The position numbers and the translations under genes were made by a program. Below, in pieces: positions 1 through 8,531 of a stretch of DNA of 64,000 bases (positions are counted from its first letter, which is position 1; every line of letters begins with the position of its first letter). The DNA comes from Polyangium sp. y55x31 (GTDB lineage Bacteria; Myxococcota_A; Polyangia; Polyangiales; Polyangiaceae). The stretch covers positions 60,700-124,699 of the forward strand of contig NZ_JARZHG010000034.1 in the NCBI RefSeq assembly GCF_029946505.1, written 5' to 3'. The notes beneath the pieces were generated by a model. The model was not told the origin of the DNA. It searched no databases and saw only the letters and a list, made by a program, of their open reading frames with translations.

Positions 1-300
1 GCGTTCGTGGGCGAGTTCCAGAACGAGCTGCTCGGACAGACGTGGCGCCTCAGGATCGTCGAGGAGAACAAGAAGCTCATCGAGTCGATCACGGCGCGCG
101 CGCTCGGCGGCGCGGCGGGTCCGCCTGGGCTCGACGAGCTGCTCGCGATGGACATCGGCGAGGAGACGGCCTTCGAAGATCCGCTCGGCATCGCGATGAG
201 CTGGGAGGAGAAGTACAAGAAGAAGGGCAAGGCCGAGGGCACGAAGGCCGAGGCCGAAGGCGCCGGCGAGAACGCGTCGGGGGGCGAGAAGGCGTCGTGA
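1..300 (+). CDS. HxsD-like protein of a His-Xaa-Ser system, 3' part
   Basis: The reading frame is open from the first base, so the start lies outside the window and 99 codons are visible. The first visible residues, around FQNELLGQTWRLRI and the following EENKKLIESI, resemble the C-terminal half of the HxsD family (pattern F-x-N-E-L-L-x-x-x-x-R-x-x-I). After that comes an acidic/helical tail and a Lys/Glu/Gly/Ala-rich end that looks disordered. HxsD is a small accessory protein of His-Xaa-Ser systems, probably helping the radical-SAM enzyme handle its peptide (inference). The stop overlaps the GTG start of the next gene (GTGA), so the two are translationally coupled. The family call rests on remembered motif similarity over a short segment. 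Confidence 0.55.
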   Translation, partial: AFVGEFQNELLGQTWRLRIVEENKKLIESITARALGGAAGPPGLDELLAMDIGEETAFEDPLGIAMSWEEKYKKKGKAEGTKAEAEGAGENASGGEKAS

Positions 301-539
301 TCGAGCTCAGGTTTCACGAGGAGCTCTACGACGGCTTCGCGATCGACGAGGCCGTGAAGACGTACGCCGCGTACGCGACGGCCGAGCTCTCGCGCGACGG
401 CGGCGCGTACGTCGTGAAGGTGACGGCGAAGCCCGAGGCCACGAGCGAAGGCATCGACGAGCGCGTGCTCTCCGCGGAGCTCGCGAACTACGCGCTCGGT
501 TTGACCATCGAGAAGGCGCGATCGGGAGGTGCGGCATGA
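297..539 (+). CDS. HxsD-like small protein (second paralogue)
   Basis: An 80-residue protein starting at a GTG that overlaps the previous stop by 4 bp and ending in a 4-bp overlap (ATGA) with the radical-SAM gene. It has an N-terminal alpha/beta pattern (AIDEAVKTYAAY, then an AYVVKVT strand) and a helix ELANYALGLTIEKAR that matches the conserved HxsD helix. It therefore looks like a whole, compact HxsD domain, while the upstream gene shows the same C-terminal helix with an extended tail. Two coupled HxsD-like genes in front of one radical-SAM gene suggest a heterodimeric accessory or recognition unit (inference). A start at 42 in the same frame would run antiparallel to no known domain and overlap the upstream gene, so 297 is preferred. 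Confidence 0.6.
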   Translation: MIELRFHEELYDGFAIDEAVKTYAAYATAELSRDGGAYVVKVTAKPEATSEGIDERVLSAELANYALGLTIEKARSGGAA

Positions 540-2050
540 CCGGCCTCTCGACGCTCTTCACCGAGCTCGGCCCGGCGGCGAAGGCGCCCGCGGGCCTCGT
601 GCCGTTCCGGTTCCGCGAGGTGGGCGGAGACATTTTGCTCACCAACTTTCTCGGCGACTGGCTCTTCGTCACGAAGGACGAGTTCCGCTCGCTCGCGCGC
701 GGCGAGCTCGATCCGGCGTCGCCGCTGCACGAGAGACTCGCGTCGCGGAGCTTCCTCCGCGAGGGGCTCGATCAAGCGAAGGCGGCCGAGCGCATCGCGT
801 ACAAGAAGCGGTTCCTCAACTGGGGGCCGAACCTGCACATCGCGGTCGTCACGCTCCGCTGCAACGAGACGTGCGTCTATTGCCACGCGAGCCGCGCGAA
901 CATGGACGCGGTCCACACCGACATGACGCCGGAGATCGGCGAGAAGGTCGTGGACCTGATGCTCCAGTCGACCTCGCCCTCGGTGACGCTGGAGTTCCAG
1001 GGCGGCGAGCCGCTCGCGAACTTCCCGGTGATGAAGCACGTCATCGAGTACGCGCTCGCTCGCAACCGCGCCTACGGCAAGGGGCTCGAGTTCACGATGG
1101 TCTCGAACCTGGCCTTGATGGACGAGGAGAAGCTCGCCTTCCTCGTCGATCGCAAGGTCCAGGTCTGCACGAGCATCGACGGCCCGGAGCACCTGCACAC
1201 GAAGCAACGCATCCTCGCCGGCGGCAACGCGCATCGCGAGGCCGTGAAGTGGATCGAGCGCATCAACAAGGCCTACATCGACATCGGCCTCGACCCGACG
1301 CTCTACCACGTCGAAGCGCTGCTCACGACGACGCGCGAGGCGCTCAAGTACCCGAAGGAGATCGTCGACACGTACGTCGGCCTCGGGTGTCGCGCGATCT
1401 TCCTCCGCCCCATCGATCCGTTCGGCTTCGCGGGCAAGACCGCGCAGATCGTCGAGTACGATCGCGCCGCGTACCACGCGTTCTACCGGACCGCGGTCGA
1501 GCACATCCTCGACCTCAACCGGCGCGGCGAGCAGGTCCTCGAGCGGTACGGATCGATCTTCCTCACGAAGATCCTCGGCGACGACGACCCGAACTTCCTC
1601 GACATCCGCAATCCGAGCGGCTCGGGGATCGGCGCGCTCGCGTACAACTACGACGGGAAGATCTTCTCGAGCGACGAAGGCCGGATGATGTACGAGACCG
1701 GCGATCCCGCGTTCCAGATCGGCGACGTGTTCACCTCGACGTATCGCTCGCTCATGAAGCACGAGACGGTGCGCGCGCTCGTGATGGCGTCGATCCGCGA
1801 GGCGCAGCCCGACTGCGTGAACTGCACGTACACGCCGTACTGTGGGATTCAGCCCGAGCACAGCTACCGGACGCAGGGCACGATCTTCGGTAGGATGCGT
1901 GAGAGCACCTTGTGCGCCGTCCACAAGGGCATCCAGGATTTTCTCTTCGACAAACTGCGCGAGAACGACCCGAAGACGGTCGAGATCCTCCGGCGCTGGA
2001 CCACGGTCCGGGCGCGAACGCACTTCATCCACGCGTCGTCGGCATCTTGA
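536..2050 (+). CDS. hxsB: His-Xaa-Ser system radical SAM/SPASM maturase HxsB
   Basis: 504 residues. The N-terminal region contains a [14 protein letters not shown] segment typical of HxsB proteins. The radical-SAM cluster motif CxxxCxxC is at C109, C113 and C116 (CNETCVYC), with the SAM-binding GGEP motif at 156-159. A SPASM-type cysteine cluster lies near residues 426-460 (CVNC, YC, then LC), which would bind auxiliary Fe-S clusters as in peptide-modifying enzymes. In known HXS systems HxsB works on a precursor with His-Xaa-Ser repeats; the chemistry here cannot be read from sequence. The start overlaps the preceding stop (ATGA), and the repeat precursor follows 51 bp downstream. The usual partner radical-SAM protein HxsC is not in the visible part of the locus and may lie to the left of the window. 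Confidence 0.88.
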   Translation: MTGLSTLFTELGPAAKAPAGLVPFRFREVGGDILLTNFLGDWLFVTKDEFRSLARGELDPASPLHERLASRSFLREGLDQAKAAERIAYKKRFLNWGPNLHIAVVTLRCNETCVYCHASRANMDAVHTDMTPEIGEKVVDLMLQSTSPSVTLEFQGGEPLANFPVMKHVIEYALARNRAYGKGLEFTMVSNLALMDEEKLAFLVDRKVQVCTSIDGPEHLHTKQRILAGGNAHREAVKWIERINKAYIDIGLDPTLYHVEALLTTTREALKYPKEIVDTYVGLGCRAIFLRPIDPFGFAGKTAQIVEYDRAAYHAFYRTAVEHILDLNRRGEQVLERYGSIFLTKILGDDDPNFLDIRNPSGSGIGALAYNYDGKIFSSDEGRMMYETGDPAFQIGDVFTSTYRSLMKHETVRALVMASIREAQPDCVNCTYTPYCGIQPEHSYRTQGTIFGRMRESTLCAVHKGIQDFLFDKLRENDPKTVEILRRWTTVRARTHFIHASSAS

Positions 2051-2101
2051 GGGCAAACGATCGACGCGGGCGCAACGGGACTTGGGATCAGGGAGGCCAC
2101 G

Positions 2102-2398
2102 ATGGCGAACAACGGAACAGGTGGGCTGCCGAGCTTCTCCCGCAAGCCGGGTGGCATGCTCTCCAAGACGGAGAGCGAGGTCGGCGCGAAGGCGAGCGAA
2201 GAGGCGGATCGCGCCGGCGTAATCGGCGACGACGCGGGCGGCGTGATCCCGGCGCAGCACTGCTCGCACGGGTCGCACGGCTCGCACGGGTCGCACGGCA
2301 GCCATGGCTCGCACGGGTCGCACGGCTCGCACGGCTCGCACGGCAGCCACGGCTCGCACGGCAGCCACGGCTCGCACGGCAGCCACGGTAGCTGGTAG
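2102..2398 (+). CDS. hxsA: His-Xaa-Ser repeat precursor peptide HxsA
   Basis: 98 residues with a good Shine-Dalgarno (GGGAGG, 7 nt before ATG). Residues 1-52 form a leader-like part, with a Gly/Ser/Pro start and an acidic/Ala-rich centre. Residues 53-97 are an uninterrupted run of 15 His-Xaa-Ser triplets: one H-C-S followed by fourteen H-G-S, closed by a terminal Trp. This is the defining architecture of the substrate of HXS systems, and the maturase gene lies immediately upstream. There is no clear signal peptide, so export (if any) would depend on another route. The only cysteine is in the first triplet (C54), which could be a special site for modification or anchoring (inference). Confidence 0.88.
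   Translation: MANNGTGGLPSFSRKPGGMLSKTESEVGAKASEEADRAGVIGDDAGGVIPAQHCSHGSHGSHGSHGSHGSHGSHGSHGSHGSHGSHGSHGSHGSHGSW
2258..2392 (+). repeat. 9-bp coding repeat array encoding 15 His-Xaa-Ser triplets
   Basis: Fifteen consecutive 9-bp units (CAC GGN TCG/AGC) inside the precursor gene. Ser is encoded by TCG or AGC. Towards the 3' end the two codons alternate, giving an 18-bp higher-order unit repeated about three times, which points to unequal recombination or slippage as the source of length change. Confidence 0.9.
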
Positions 2399-2570
2399 AC
2401 AGACCGCCCCTGGCGCGCCCACAGTCTCGGAATCGGAACCTCCTCGCCTGGCGGGCGAAACGGCCCCGTTCGTCCGCCTTGATCCCCCTTTCGCTCCCGT
2501 TTCCAGCCTGCCCGGACCAGCCTCTTGCGGAGGCTCTGGATCCAAAGGGACGGAGGCGCATTTGATCAGC

Positions 2571-2598
2571 TTGCGGAACGGACGCGCGTCCGTATACT
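2571..2598 (+). promoter_or_regulatory. Predicted sigma-70 promoter of rplU-rpmA with palindromic spacer
   Basis: TTGCGG (2571-2576), 16 bp, TATACT (2593-2598). Transcription would start near 2605, leaving about 60 nt of leader before rplU. The spacer is almost exactly filled by a perfect 16-bp palindrome, ACGGACGCGCGTCCGT (2578-2593), placed like an operator. The boxes are seen in the sequence; activity is inferred. Confidence 0.6.
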
Positions 2599-2665
2599 TC
2601 CGCTCCCTTGTTTCCCGGCGGAGTGCGTCGGTGAAGCAACTGTCGTAGGGCTCGAGGGCACGAAC

Positions 2666-2974
2666 ATGTACGCGGTCATCAAGACGGGCGGCAAGCAGTA
2701 CAGGGTCAGCGAAGGCCAGGTGCTGCGCGTCGAGAAGCTGAGCGGCAACGCCGGCGACACGGTTACGTTCAACGAAGTCCTGCTCGTCGGCGGCGAGGCC
2801 ACCAAGATCGGCCAGCCGCTCGTTGCGGGTGCAAAGGTCGAGGCGCAGATCAAGGCGCAGGATCGCGGCAAGAAGGTCGTGATCTTCAAGTTCCGGCGCC
2901 GGAAGAACTACCGCCGCAAGACCGGCCACCGGCAGCCGTACACCGAGCTCAAGATCACCGGCATCAGCGCCTAG
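2666..2974 (+). CDS. rplU: 50S ribosomal protein L21
   Basis: 102 residues beginning [14 protein letters not shown], the hallmark N-terminus of bacterial L21. The C-terminal [14 protein letters not shown] basic segment contacts 23S rRNA. The frame stays open upstream to 2525, but the L21 consensus fixes the start at 2666. L27 follows 11 bp later in the usual rplU-rpmA pair. Length and sequence are normal for the family. Confidence 0.97.
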   Translation: MYAVIKTGGKQYRVSEGQVLRVEKLSGNAGDTVTFNEVLLVGGEATKIGQPLVAGAKVEAQIKAQDRGKKVVIFKFRRRKNYRRKTGHRQPYTELKITGISA

Positions 2975-2985
2975 GAGAAACCGGC

Positions 2986-3240
2986 ATGGCTCATAAAAAA
3001 GGCGGCGGCTCGTCCCGTAACGGGCGTGATTCGAGCGCACAAAAGCGCGGCGTGAAGGTGTACGCGGGGACCGAGGTCTCGGCGGGTAGCATCCTCGTGC
3101 GGCAGGTGGGTTCGTCGATCCACGCCGGCAAGAACGTCGGCACGGGCAAGGACTTCACGCTCTTCGCCCTCGTGGAGGGCGTCGTGAAGTACGAGTGGAA
3201 GTCGAACACGAAGAAGCAGGTCTCGGTTTATCCGGCCTGA
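2986..3240 (+). CDS. rpmA: 50S ribosomal protein L27
   Basis: 84 residues. It starts [16 protein letters not shown], the flexible N-terminus of L27 that reaches the peptidyl-transferase centre, followed by the conserved core with [17 protein letters not shown] and [12 protein letters not shown]. There is no N-terminal pro-sequence of the Firmicutes type. It is preceded by GGAGAAA and lies 11 bp after rplU, so the two are co-transcribed. Confidence 0.97.
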   Translation: MAHKKGGGSSRNGRDSSAQKRGVKVYAGTEVSAGSILVRQVGSSIHAGKNVGTGKDFTLFALVEGVVKYEWKSNTKKQVSVYPA

Positions 3241-3269
3241 ACCTTCTGCGTTCGTGATCGAGACGAGCC

Positions 3270-3304
3270 GGGCGATACGGCGGGAAAAACCCCGTCGATC
3301 GCCC
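3270..3304 (+). terminator. Hairpin after rplU-rpmA (terminator without U-tract)
   Basis: GGGCGAT (3270-3276) pairs with ATCGCCC (3298-3304). Inside this, ACGG pairs with CCGT and GGG with CCC around an AAAAA loop. It lies 30 bp after the rpmA stop and would be a stable stem, but no run of T follows, so intrinsic termination is plausible rather than certain. Confidence 0.45.
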
Positions 3305-3363
3305 GTCGTCCATTTGACGTCCAACGAAGTTCACGCGCCGAGCGGCGAGGACGAACCGCGGCG

Positions 3364-4200
3364 ATGACATACAAGCTCCTGGCCCTCGACCTCGACGGCA
3401 CCTTGCTCCGTCACGATGGCTCGCTGCACGAGCGTGATCGCTGGGCGATCGAGCGCCTGCAAAGCGGCGGCGTGGCCGTGACGATCTGCACGGGCCGGCT
3501 CTACTCGGGCTCGCGCGACGCGGCCGTGGCAGCGCGGATCCAGGGGCCGATCGCGTGCGTGGACGGGAGCCACATCGTCGACGCGCGTGACGATCGCGAG
3601 CACTACCACGCCTCGCTCGCCGGCGATCACGCCGCGCAGCTCCGGCGCGTGCTCGAGCGGCATCGCACGGCGAGCTTCGTGTTCGCGCACGACAGCATCG
3701 TGCACGACGCCGCAGGCGCGCCGTGGAGCAGCTACGTGCGAACGTGGTCGCCGCGGGTGACGGTCGTCGAGAGCGTCACGTCGCACCCGTACTGGGAGCA
3801 CGAGCGAGGTCTGCTCGCCGTCGTGGCGATCGGATCGAAGGAGAGCGTGCACGCAGCCGCGGAGGAGCTCGAAGGCGAGCTCGGCGGCGCGGCGTTCGTC
3901 ATCCGATTCGCGGTGACACGCGGGGCCGACACGCACGCGATGGTGGTGCGCGCGGCCGGTCCCACGAAGGGCACGGCGATCGCGTGGCTCGCGGACTATC
4001 ACGGCTGCACGGTGGACGAGGTCGTCGCGGTGGGCGACTGGCTCAACGACGTGCCGATGTTCCAGGTCGCGGGGCGATCGTTCGCGATGGGCAGCGCGCC
4101 GCTGCACGTGAAGGAGCACGCGACCGAACAGCTCTCCGCGTGGAGCGCGGAAGACGCGGGCGTCGCTGAGGCGATCGAGCGGGCCTGGGGGACGTTATGA
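3364..4200 (+). CDS. HAD-superfamily (Cof-type) phosphatase
   Basis: 278 residues. The N-terminal HAD motif I is DLDGTLL (D9, D11), motif II is around TICTGR, and the C-terminal motif III/IV is KGTAIAWLADYHGC...AVGDWLNDVPMF, where the D-x-x-N-D acidic residues bind Mg2+. The inserted cap between residues 85 and 190 is of the Cof/C2 type used by sugar-phosphate or cofactor phosphatases. The substrate cannot be told. Its 3' end overlaps the convergent response-regulator gene by 6 bp. Confidence 0.85.
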   Translation: MTYKLLALDLDGTLLRHDGSLHERDRWAIERLQSGGVAVTICTGRLYSGSRDAAVAARIQGPIACVDGSHIVDARDDREHYHASLAGDHAAQLRRVLERHRTASFVFAHDSIVHDAAGAPWSSYVRTWSPRVTVVESVTSHPYWEHERGLLAVVAIGSKESVHAAAEELEGELGGAAFVIRFAVTRGADTHAMVVRAAGPTKGTAIAWLADYHGCTVDEVVAVGDWLNDVPMFQVAGRSFAMGSAPLHVKEHATEQLSAWSAEDAGVAEAIERAWGTL

Positions 4201-4674
4201 CGAGCTCTTCGGCGAGGGCACGCCGGAGATAGGCGCCTTCGGGACGCCCACGTGCGAGGGGGGCGCGAAGCCGAGGTAGAAGAGCCGTTCGACCTCGCCG
4301 ATGAGATCACGCATGCCGATGGGCTTGGCGAGGAACCCTTCGGCGCCGGCCTGCGCGGCCTCGGCGCGCGCGCCGCGTTTGCCCGAGATCACGAGGAAGC
4401 GGCAGTCGTAGCCGTGCGAGCGCGCGGCCTCGATGAAGTCCGTGCCGCTCATCTCGGGCATGCGCTGGTCGACGACGACGACGTCGACGCGGTCGAGCCG
4501 CTCGAGGGCTGCCGCGGGGGACATCGTCTCGCGCACCTCACACCCCTCGGCTTCCAGGCACATCCCCAGGAGCCTCAAGATGTCGGGGTCGTCATCGACC
4601 ACGAGCACGACGGGGGGACGCGGTCGCCACGTGCGCACGATCCGGAGATTACCCGGGTTTCTGCCCGCTTCCAA
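4195..4674 (-). CDS. Single-domain response regulator (REC)
   Basis: 159 residues with one receiver domain. The acidic pocket is D27-D29, the phospho-acceptor is D69 (VVVVDQRMPEMSG), S97 is the switch Ser/Thr and K117 is the conserved Lys (FLAKPIG). There is no output domain, only a Pro/Ser-rich tail of about 25 residues. It probably passes phosphate or binds a partner in a two-component pathway, as is common in myxobacteria. No histidine kinase is adjacent. Confidence 0.88.
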   Translation of the reverse strand: MEAGRNPGNLRIVRTWRPRPPVVLVVDDDPDILRLLGMCLEAEGCEVRETMSPAAALERLDRVDVVVVDQRMPEMSGTDFIEAARSHGYDCRFLVISGKRGARAEAAQAGAEGFLAKPIGMRDLIGEVERLFYLGFAPPSHVGVPKAPISGVPSPKSSS

Positions 4675-4815
4675 ATGTGAAAGACGAGCGGCACGAAATT
4701 GCCGAGTGGACGGATCGTGCTCCGTCCGTGGTCATCGATGCGAGGGATTCGGGGGGTTTGCCCGGGGGCTCGACGCAGGTTGCGGAGCCCCCGCGCGTGG
4801 GGTCGCGTTGCGCTG

Positions 4816-5946
4816 TTACTTGCGCTGCTGGGCGGCGGCGGCGAGCTGCTGCTGCTGCTGCTGCAGGAACTGCGCGACGAGGCGCGAGCGCTCGATGGCG
4901 AACTGCTTGACTTCCTTGTTGGGCGAACCCGCGAGGGCGTTGAGCAGCTTCGTGACCTTCTCGATCTGGCGCGACTGGAAGAGGGCCTCGAAGTAGTTGT
5001 TCGCGATGCGCACGTCGCGGCTCATCTTCGCCTCGTGCGGCTGGAGGAGCCGGATGACGGCTTCGAGGTCGCCCTTCTGGCCGTAGAGCGCCGAGAGGCA
5101 GAGGAGCGCGAGCGGATCGTCGGGCGCGATCTCGACGCCCTTCTTCGCGTAGGTGACGGCGCGATCACGGGTCGCGTCGTCATTCGCGAAGAAGCCCTGG
5201 AGCGCGATGTACGGCGCGGCGCTCTTCTTGTCGGCGGCCATCTTCTCGATCTCGGCGATCGCCTTGTCCTCGCCCTCGTGCTGCTTGAGGTACTGGTAGA
5301 GGTAGGCCCACGCATCGATGCAGCCGATGCTGATGCCGATCGCCTTGTCGACGAACTCGCGCTCCTTCTCGACTTCCTTCTTCTGCTGGTAGACCTTCGC
5401 GAGGTGCAGCGAGGGGTAGGGGTTGTCCTTGAGGAGGTTCTGGGCGCCCTTCAGCGTGCCCTCGGCCTTGTCGAACTTCTCCTGCTGGAGCTGCGCGATG
5501 CCGAGCGCGAGCCAGTCGTCGCCCGTGCCGCCCTTCGCCACGACCTTCGAGAGGACCTGCTCGGCGCGCTGCAGGCGGTTGTACTTGAGCAGCTCCTGCG
5601 CGTAGATGCGCGCGCGGTTGAGGTCGTCGGGCTGCTCCTGCCAGTGCTTCTCCAGGCCGGAGAGCAGGTCTTCGAGGCCGATCGCGATCGGGCGGCCCTG
5701 GTCGTCCTGCACCTGCACCGCGGGGCCGTTGAAGCCGAGCAGCTTCCACATCTGCTCGGGCGTCACGAGCGACGGGCCCTTGTCGAGCATGGCCTTGGTC
5801 TCGTCGTCGACCTTCGACAGGGGAATCACGATGAGAGCGTTGCCAGGCACTCCGTTGGGGAATGCGCTGACGGGCGCCATGATGGCCGCGCCGCCCGTGA
5901 TCTGAAGTCCCGCCGCCACTCCACCCTGCTGTCCGTTCTGCGCCAT
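4816..5946 (-). CDS. TPR-repeat protein
   Basis: 376 residues with no signal peptide, so cytoplasmic. From about residue 85 onward it is built of helix-turn-helix repeats of TPR type (for example LNRARIYAQELLKYNRLQRA and DDWLALGIAQLQQEKFDKAE), ending in a poly-Gln/Ala tail (QQQQQQLAAAAQQ). The N-terminal 80 residues are Gly/Pro-rich and unassigned. It most likely acts as a protein-protein adaptor; the partner is unknown. The next gene downstream on this strand is the response regulator, about 140 bp away, an interval in which I see no clear signal. Confidence 0.7.
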   Translation of the reverse strand: MAQNGQQGGVAAGLQITGGAAIMAPVSAFPNGVPGNALIVIPLSKVDDETKAMLDKGPSLVTPEQMWKLLGFNGPAVQVQDDQGRPIAIGLEDLLSGLEKHWQEQPDDLNRARIYAQELLKYNRLQRAEQVLSKVVAKGGTGDDWLALGIAQLQQEKFDKAEGTLKGAQNLLKDNPYPSLHLAKVYQQKKEVEKEREFVDKAIGISIGCIDAWAYLYQYLKQHEGEDKAIAEIEKMAADKKSAAPYIALQGFFANDDATRDRAVTYAKKGVEIAPDDPLALLCLSALYGQKGDLEAVIRLLQPHEAKMSRDVRIANNYFEALFQSRQIEKVTKLLNALAGSPNKEVKQFAIERSRLVAQFLQQQQQQLAAAAQQRK

Positions 5947-6125
5947 GGTCGCTCCACCCGGGAAACGCGGGGCGCGCCTTGCGCCCGCGGTCGCCGCTCG
6001 ACGTCGCGTCGAACGGGAAAGAAATGTCGTTGGTTACGAGGGGCGGGCAGGCTAGCAGGATGCCCCCATCAGAGCAACGGCCCCCCGCGGATCCGAGGCG
6101 TTCCGCGCACCTCGATACCAACGAG

Positions 6126-8450
6126 TCAGCCGCGGCGGAGTCGATGGGCGAGGCCGGTCTGCCGCTCCTCGCGCCGCGTCTCGGAGAGCGCGAGGCTGAG
6201 CGCTCGGCCGTCCGTGACGAGCACGACGAGACGCTTTCCACGCGTGACGGCCGTGTAGAGCAAGTTCCGCGAGAGCATCACGAAGTGCTGCGAGAGCAGC
6301 GTGATCACCACGGCCGGATACTCGCTGCCCTGGCTCTTGTGGATGCTCGTCGCGTAGGCGAGCACGAGCTCGTCGAGGTCGCTCTCTTCGTAGGTGACGT
6401 CCCGGCCGTCGAACGTGACCGTGAGCGTGCCTTGCTCGGCGTCGATCGCGCGGATGAGGCCGACGTCGCCGTTGTAGACCTCGCGGTCGTAGTCGTTCTT
6501 GAGCTGCATGACCTTGTCGCCGAGGCGGAAGAGCTTGCCGCCGCGGGTGACCGAAGGGCCGTCCGGGTTGAGCGAGCGCTGGAGCACCTCGTTCAACGCG
6601 ATCGTGCCGACGGGGCCCTTGTTCATCGGGGAGAGGACCTGCACGTCGCGCACGGCATGCAGGCCGAAGCCGCGTGGGATGCGCTCGGTGACGAGCTCGT
6701 GGATCGTGGCGGCGGCCTCCTCGGGCGTACTTCGTTGGAAGACAAAGAATTCGCCGCGCTTGTCGGTCGCGCCCTCGGGTTTTTCGCCGTCGTGGATGCG
6801 GTGCGCGTTCTGGACGATGAGGCTGCCCTCGGCCTGGCGGAAGATCTGCGAGAGGCGCACCGTCGGGATCGCGCCCGAGGCGATGACGTCGCGCAGGACC
6901 GCGCCCGGGCCGACGGACGGGAGCTGATCGACGTCGCCGACGAGCACGAGCCGCGCGCCGTCGGAGGCGGCCTGCGTGAGCGCGTCGCAGAGCGGCAGGT
7001 CGATCATCGAGGCCTCGTCCACGATGATCACGTCGGCCTCGATCGGGCGGCTCTTCTTGCGGAGGAAGCCACGCTCCTTCGGGTCGAACTCGAGCATGCG
7101 GTGGAGCGTGACGGCCTCGCGCCCCGTGGCCTCGCTCATGCGTTTGGCGGCGCGGCCCGTGGGCGCGGAGAGGCGCACCGTGTGGCCCGCGAGGTCGAAG
7201 AGCGAGAGGATCGCCCGGACGATCGTGGTTTTTCCGACGCCGGGGCCGCCCGTGATCACGAGGACCTTGCTCCGCGCGGCTTGCTCGATCGCGTCGCGTT
7301 GCGCGGGCGCGAGGGCGACACGCGTGCGGGCCTCGAAGCTCTCGATGGCGGCCTTGGCGACGGCGTCCGGCGATTCGCCGCGGCGGCCCGAGAGGGGACG
7401 ACCGGTCGCGCGGAGGAGCGCGAGCAGGCGATCGGCGAGGCGCGCTTCCGCTTCGTAGAGCGACGATTCGTAGACGGCGACCTCGCCCGAGGGGAACGTC
7501 TCGACGCGCACGCGGCCTGAGAGCGCGAGCACGTCGATGGCGCGATCGACGCCTTCCTCCTCGCGTTCGAGCATGAGCGCGGTCGCCGAGACGAGCGCGT
7601 TTCGCTCGGCGTACACGTGCCCCTTGCCCGCGAGGTCGCTCAGCATCTGCAGCACGCCGGCCTGCGCGCGCTCGGGTGCGTCCGGCGAAACGCCGATGGC
7701 GCGCGCGATCTGATCGGCCGTCTTGAACCCGACGCCCCACACGTCGAGCGCGAGCCGGTAGGGCGCGCGCTTGACGATCTCGATCGCGGAGGCGCCGAAC
7801 CGCTTGTAGATGCGCGTCGCCAGCGCGGGCGAGACGCCGTGCTGCTGGAGGAAAATCATGATGTCGCGGATGACGCGCTGCGACGCCCACGCCTTGGCCA
7901 CGGCCTCGGCGCGTCGTGCTCCGAGCCCCGGCACCTCGCCGAGGCGCTCGGGCTCCTCGTCGAGCACGCGCAGCGCGTCCTCGCCGAACGCCTCGACGAT
8001 CCGCTTGGCGAACACGGGCCCGACCCCGTGGACCATGCCCGAGCCGAGGTACTTCTCGAGGCCCTGCAAAGTCTGTGGTGCAATCTCGAGCAGTGTTTCG
8101 ACGCGGAGCTGGTCGCCGTGGCGACCATCCCGTTCGTAGCGACCGGTCGCTCGGACGCGCGTGCCGGGAGCGACGGGCTGGAAGCGGCCGACCCAGGGCA
8201 GGGGAGCCTCGTGGCCGTCGATCGCGACCTTCACGACCCGGAAGCCCGTCTGGTCGTTCTCGTAGGTGACACGCACGACCTCGCCTTCGAGGGTCACGGT
8301 GCCGTCCTTCGAGGGAGCGGCCTTTTGCGCCGCGAAGAGCGTGTGCTGCGCGGGGCCCTGGGGCCCGGATCGCGGGCGCGACGAGGCTCCGGCCGGGCTT
8401 TTCGGGCCCGTCCCCCCGGCGAGCAGAGGCGTGCGTCCGCGGCGGTTCAT
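6126..8450 (-). CDS. recD2: RecD2-type ATP-dependent DNA helicase
   Basis: 774 residues. The N-terminal half (about 45-320) has an OB-like domain and tandem helix-hairpin-helix motifs (SGMVHGVGPVFAKRI, VPGLGARRAEAVA, VWGVGFKTADQIA), typical of RecD2 rather than RecBCD-bound RecD. The SF1B helicase core follows: Walker A GGPGVGKTT, motif II VDEASMID, motif III GDVDQLPSVGPG, motif IV around LSQIFRQ, and motif VI TAVTRGKRL. RecD2 unwinds DNA 5' to 3' and works in repair and fork processing without RecBC. It is divergent from the M1 aminopeptidase with an 81-bp gap. The 180 bp between this gene's 3' end and the TPR gene start holds nothing I can identify. Confidence 0.94.
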   Translation of the reverse strand: MNRRGRTPLLAGGTGPKSPAGASSRPRSGPQGPAQHTLFAAQKAAPSKDGTVTLEGEVVRVTYENDQTGFRVVKVAIDGHEAPLPWVGRFQPVAPGTRVRATGRYERDGRHGDQLRVETLLEIAPQTLQGLEKYLGSGMVHGVGPVFAKRIVEAFGEDALRVLDEEPERLGEVPGLGARRAEAVAKAWASQRVIRDIMIFLQQHGVSPALATRIYKRFGASAIEIVKRAPYRLALDVWGVGFKTADQIARAIGVSPDAPERAQAGVLQMLSDLAGKGHVYAERNALVSATALMLEREEEGVDRAIDVLALSGRVRVETFPSGEVAVYESSLYEAEARLADRLLALLRATGRPLSGRRGESPDAVAKAAIESFEARTRVALAPAQRDAIEQAARSKVLVITGGPGVGKTTIVRAILSLFDLAGHTVRLSAPTGRAAKRMSEATGREAVTLHRMLEFDPKERGFLRKKSRPIEADVIIVDEASMIDLPLCDALTQAASDGARLVLVGDVDQLPSVGPGAVLRDVIASGAIPTVRLSQIFRQAEGSLIVQNAHRIHDGEKPEGATDKRGEFFVFQRSTPEEAAATIHELVTERIPRGFGLHAVRDVQVLSPMNKGPVGTIALNEVLQRSLNPDGPSVTRGGKLFRLGDKVMQLKNDYDREVYNGDVGLIRAIDAEQGTLTVTFDGRDVTYEESDLDELVLAYATSIHKSQGSEYPAVVITLLSQHFVMLSRNLLYTAVTRGKRLVVLVTDGRALSLALSETRREERQTGLAHRLRRG

Positions 8451-8531
8451 GGGCGCGGGGCGAGGCTAGCGCGGTTTTCCCGGGGCGAGGGGCTTTGCTC
8501 GGCGAGTTTGTTGGGTAAGACTCGCCGCCCG

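Noticed and set aside
2258..2392. Short regular repeats that could be taken for a CRISPR array
   Set aside because: Units are 9 bp with no spacers and are in frame in a protein gene; the same holds for the 18-bp repeats at 49073-49144.
488..3040. 850-codon open frame on the minus strand across the HXS locus and rplU
   Set aside because: It runs antisense to clearly real genes and its translation is Arg/Ala/Val/Asp-rich low complexity, the usual shadow in GC-rich DNA.
3270..3304. Riboswitch after rpmA
   Set aside because: Only one stem, located after the operon and far from the next start; a terminator-type hairpin is simpler.
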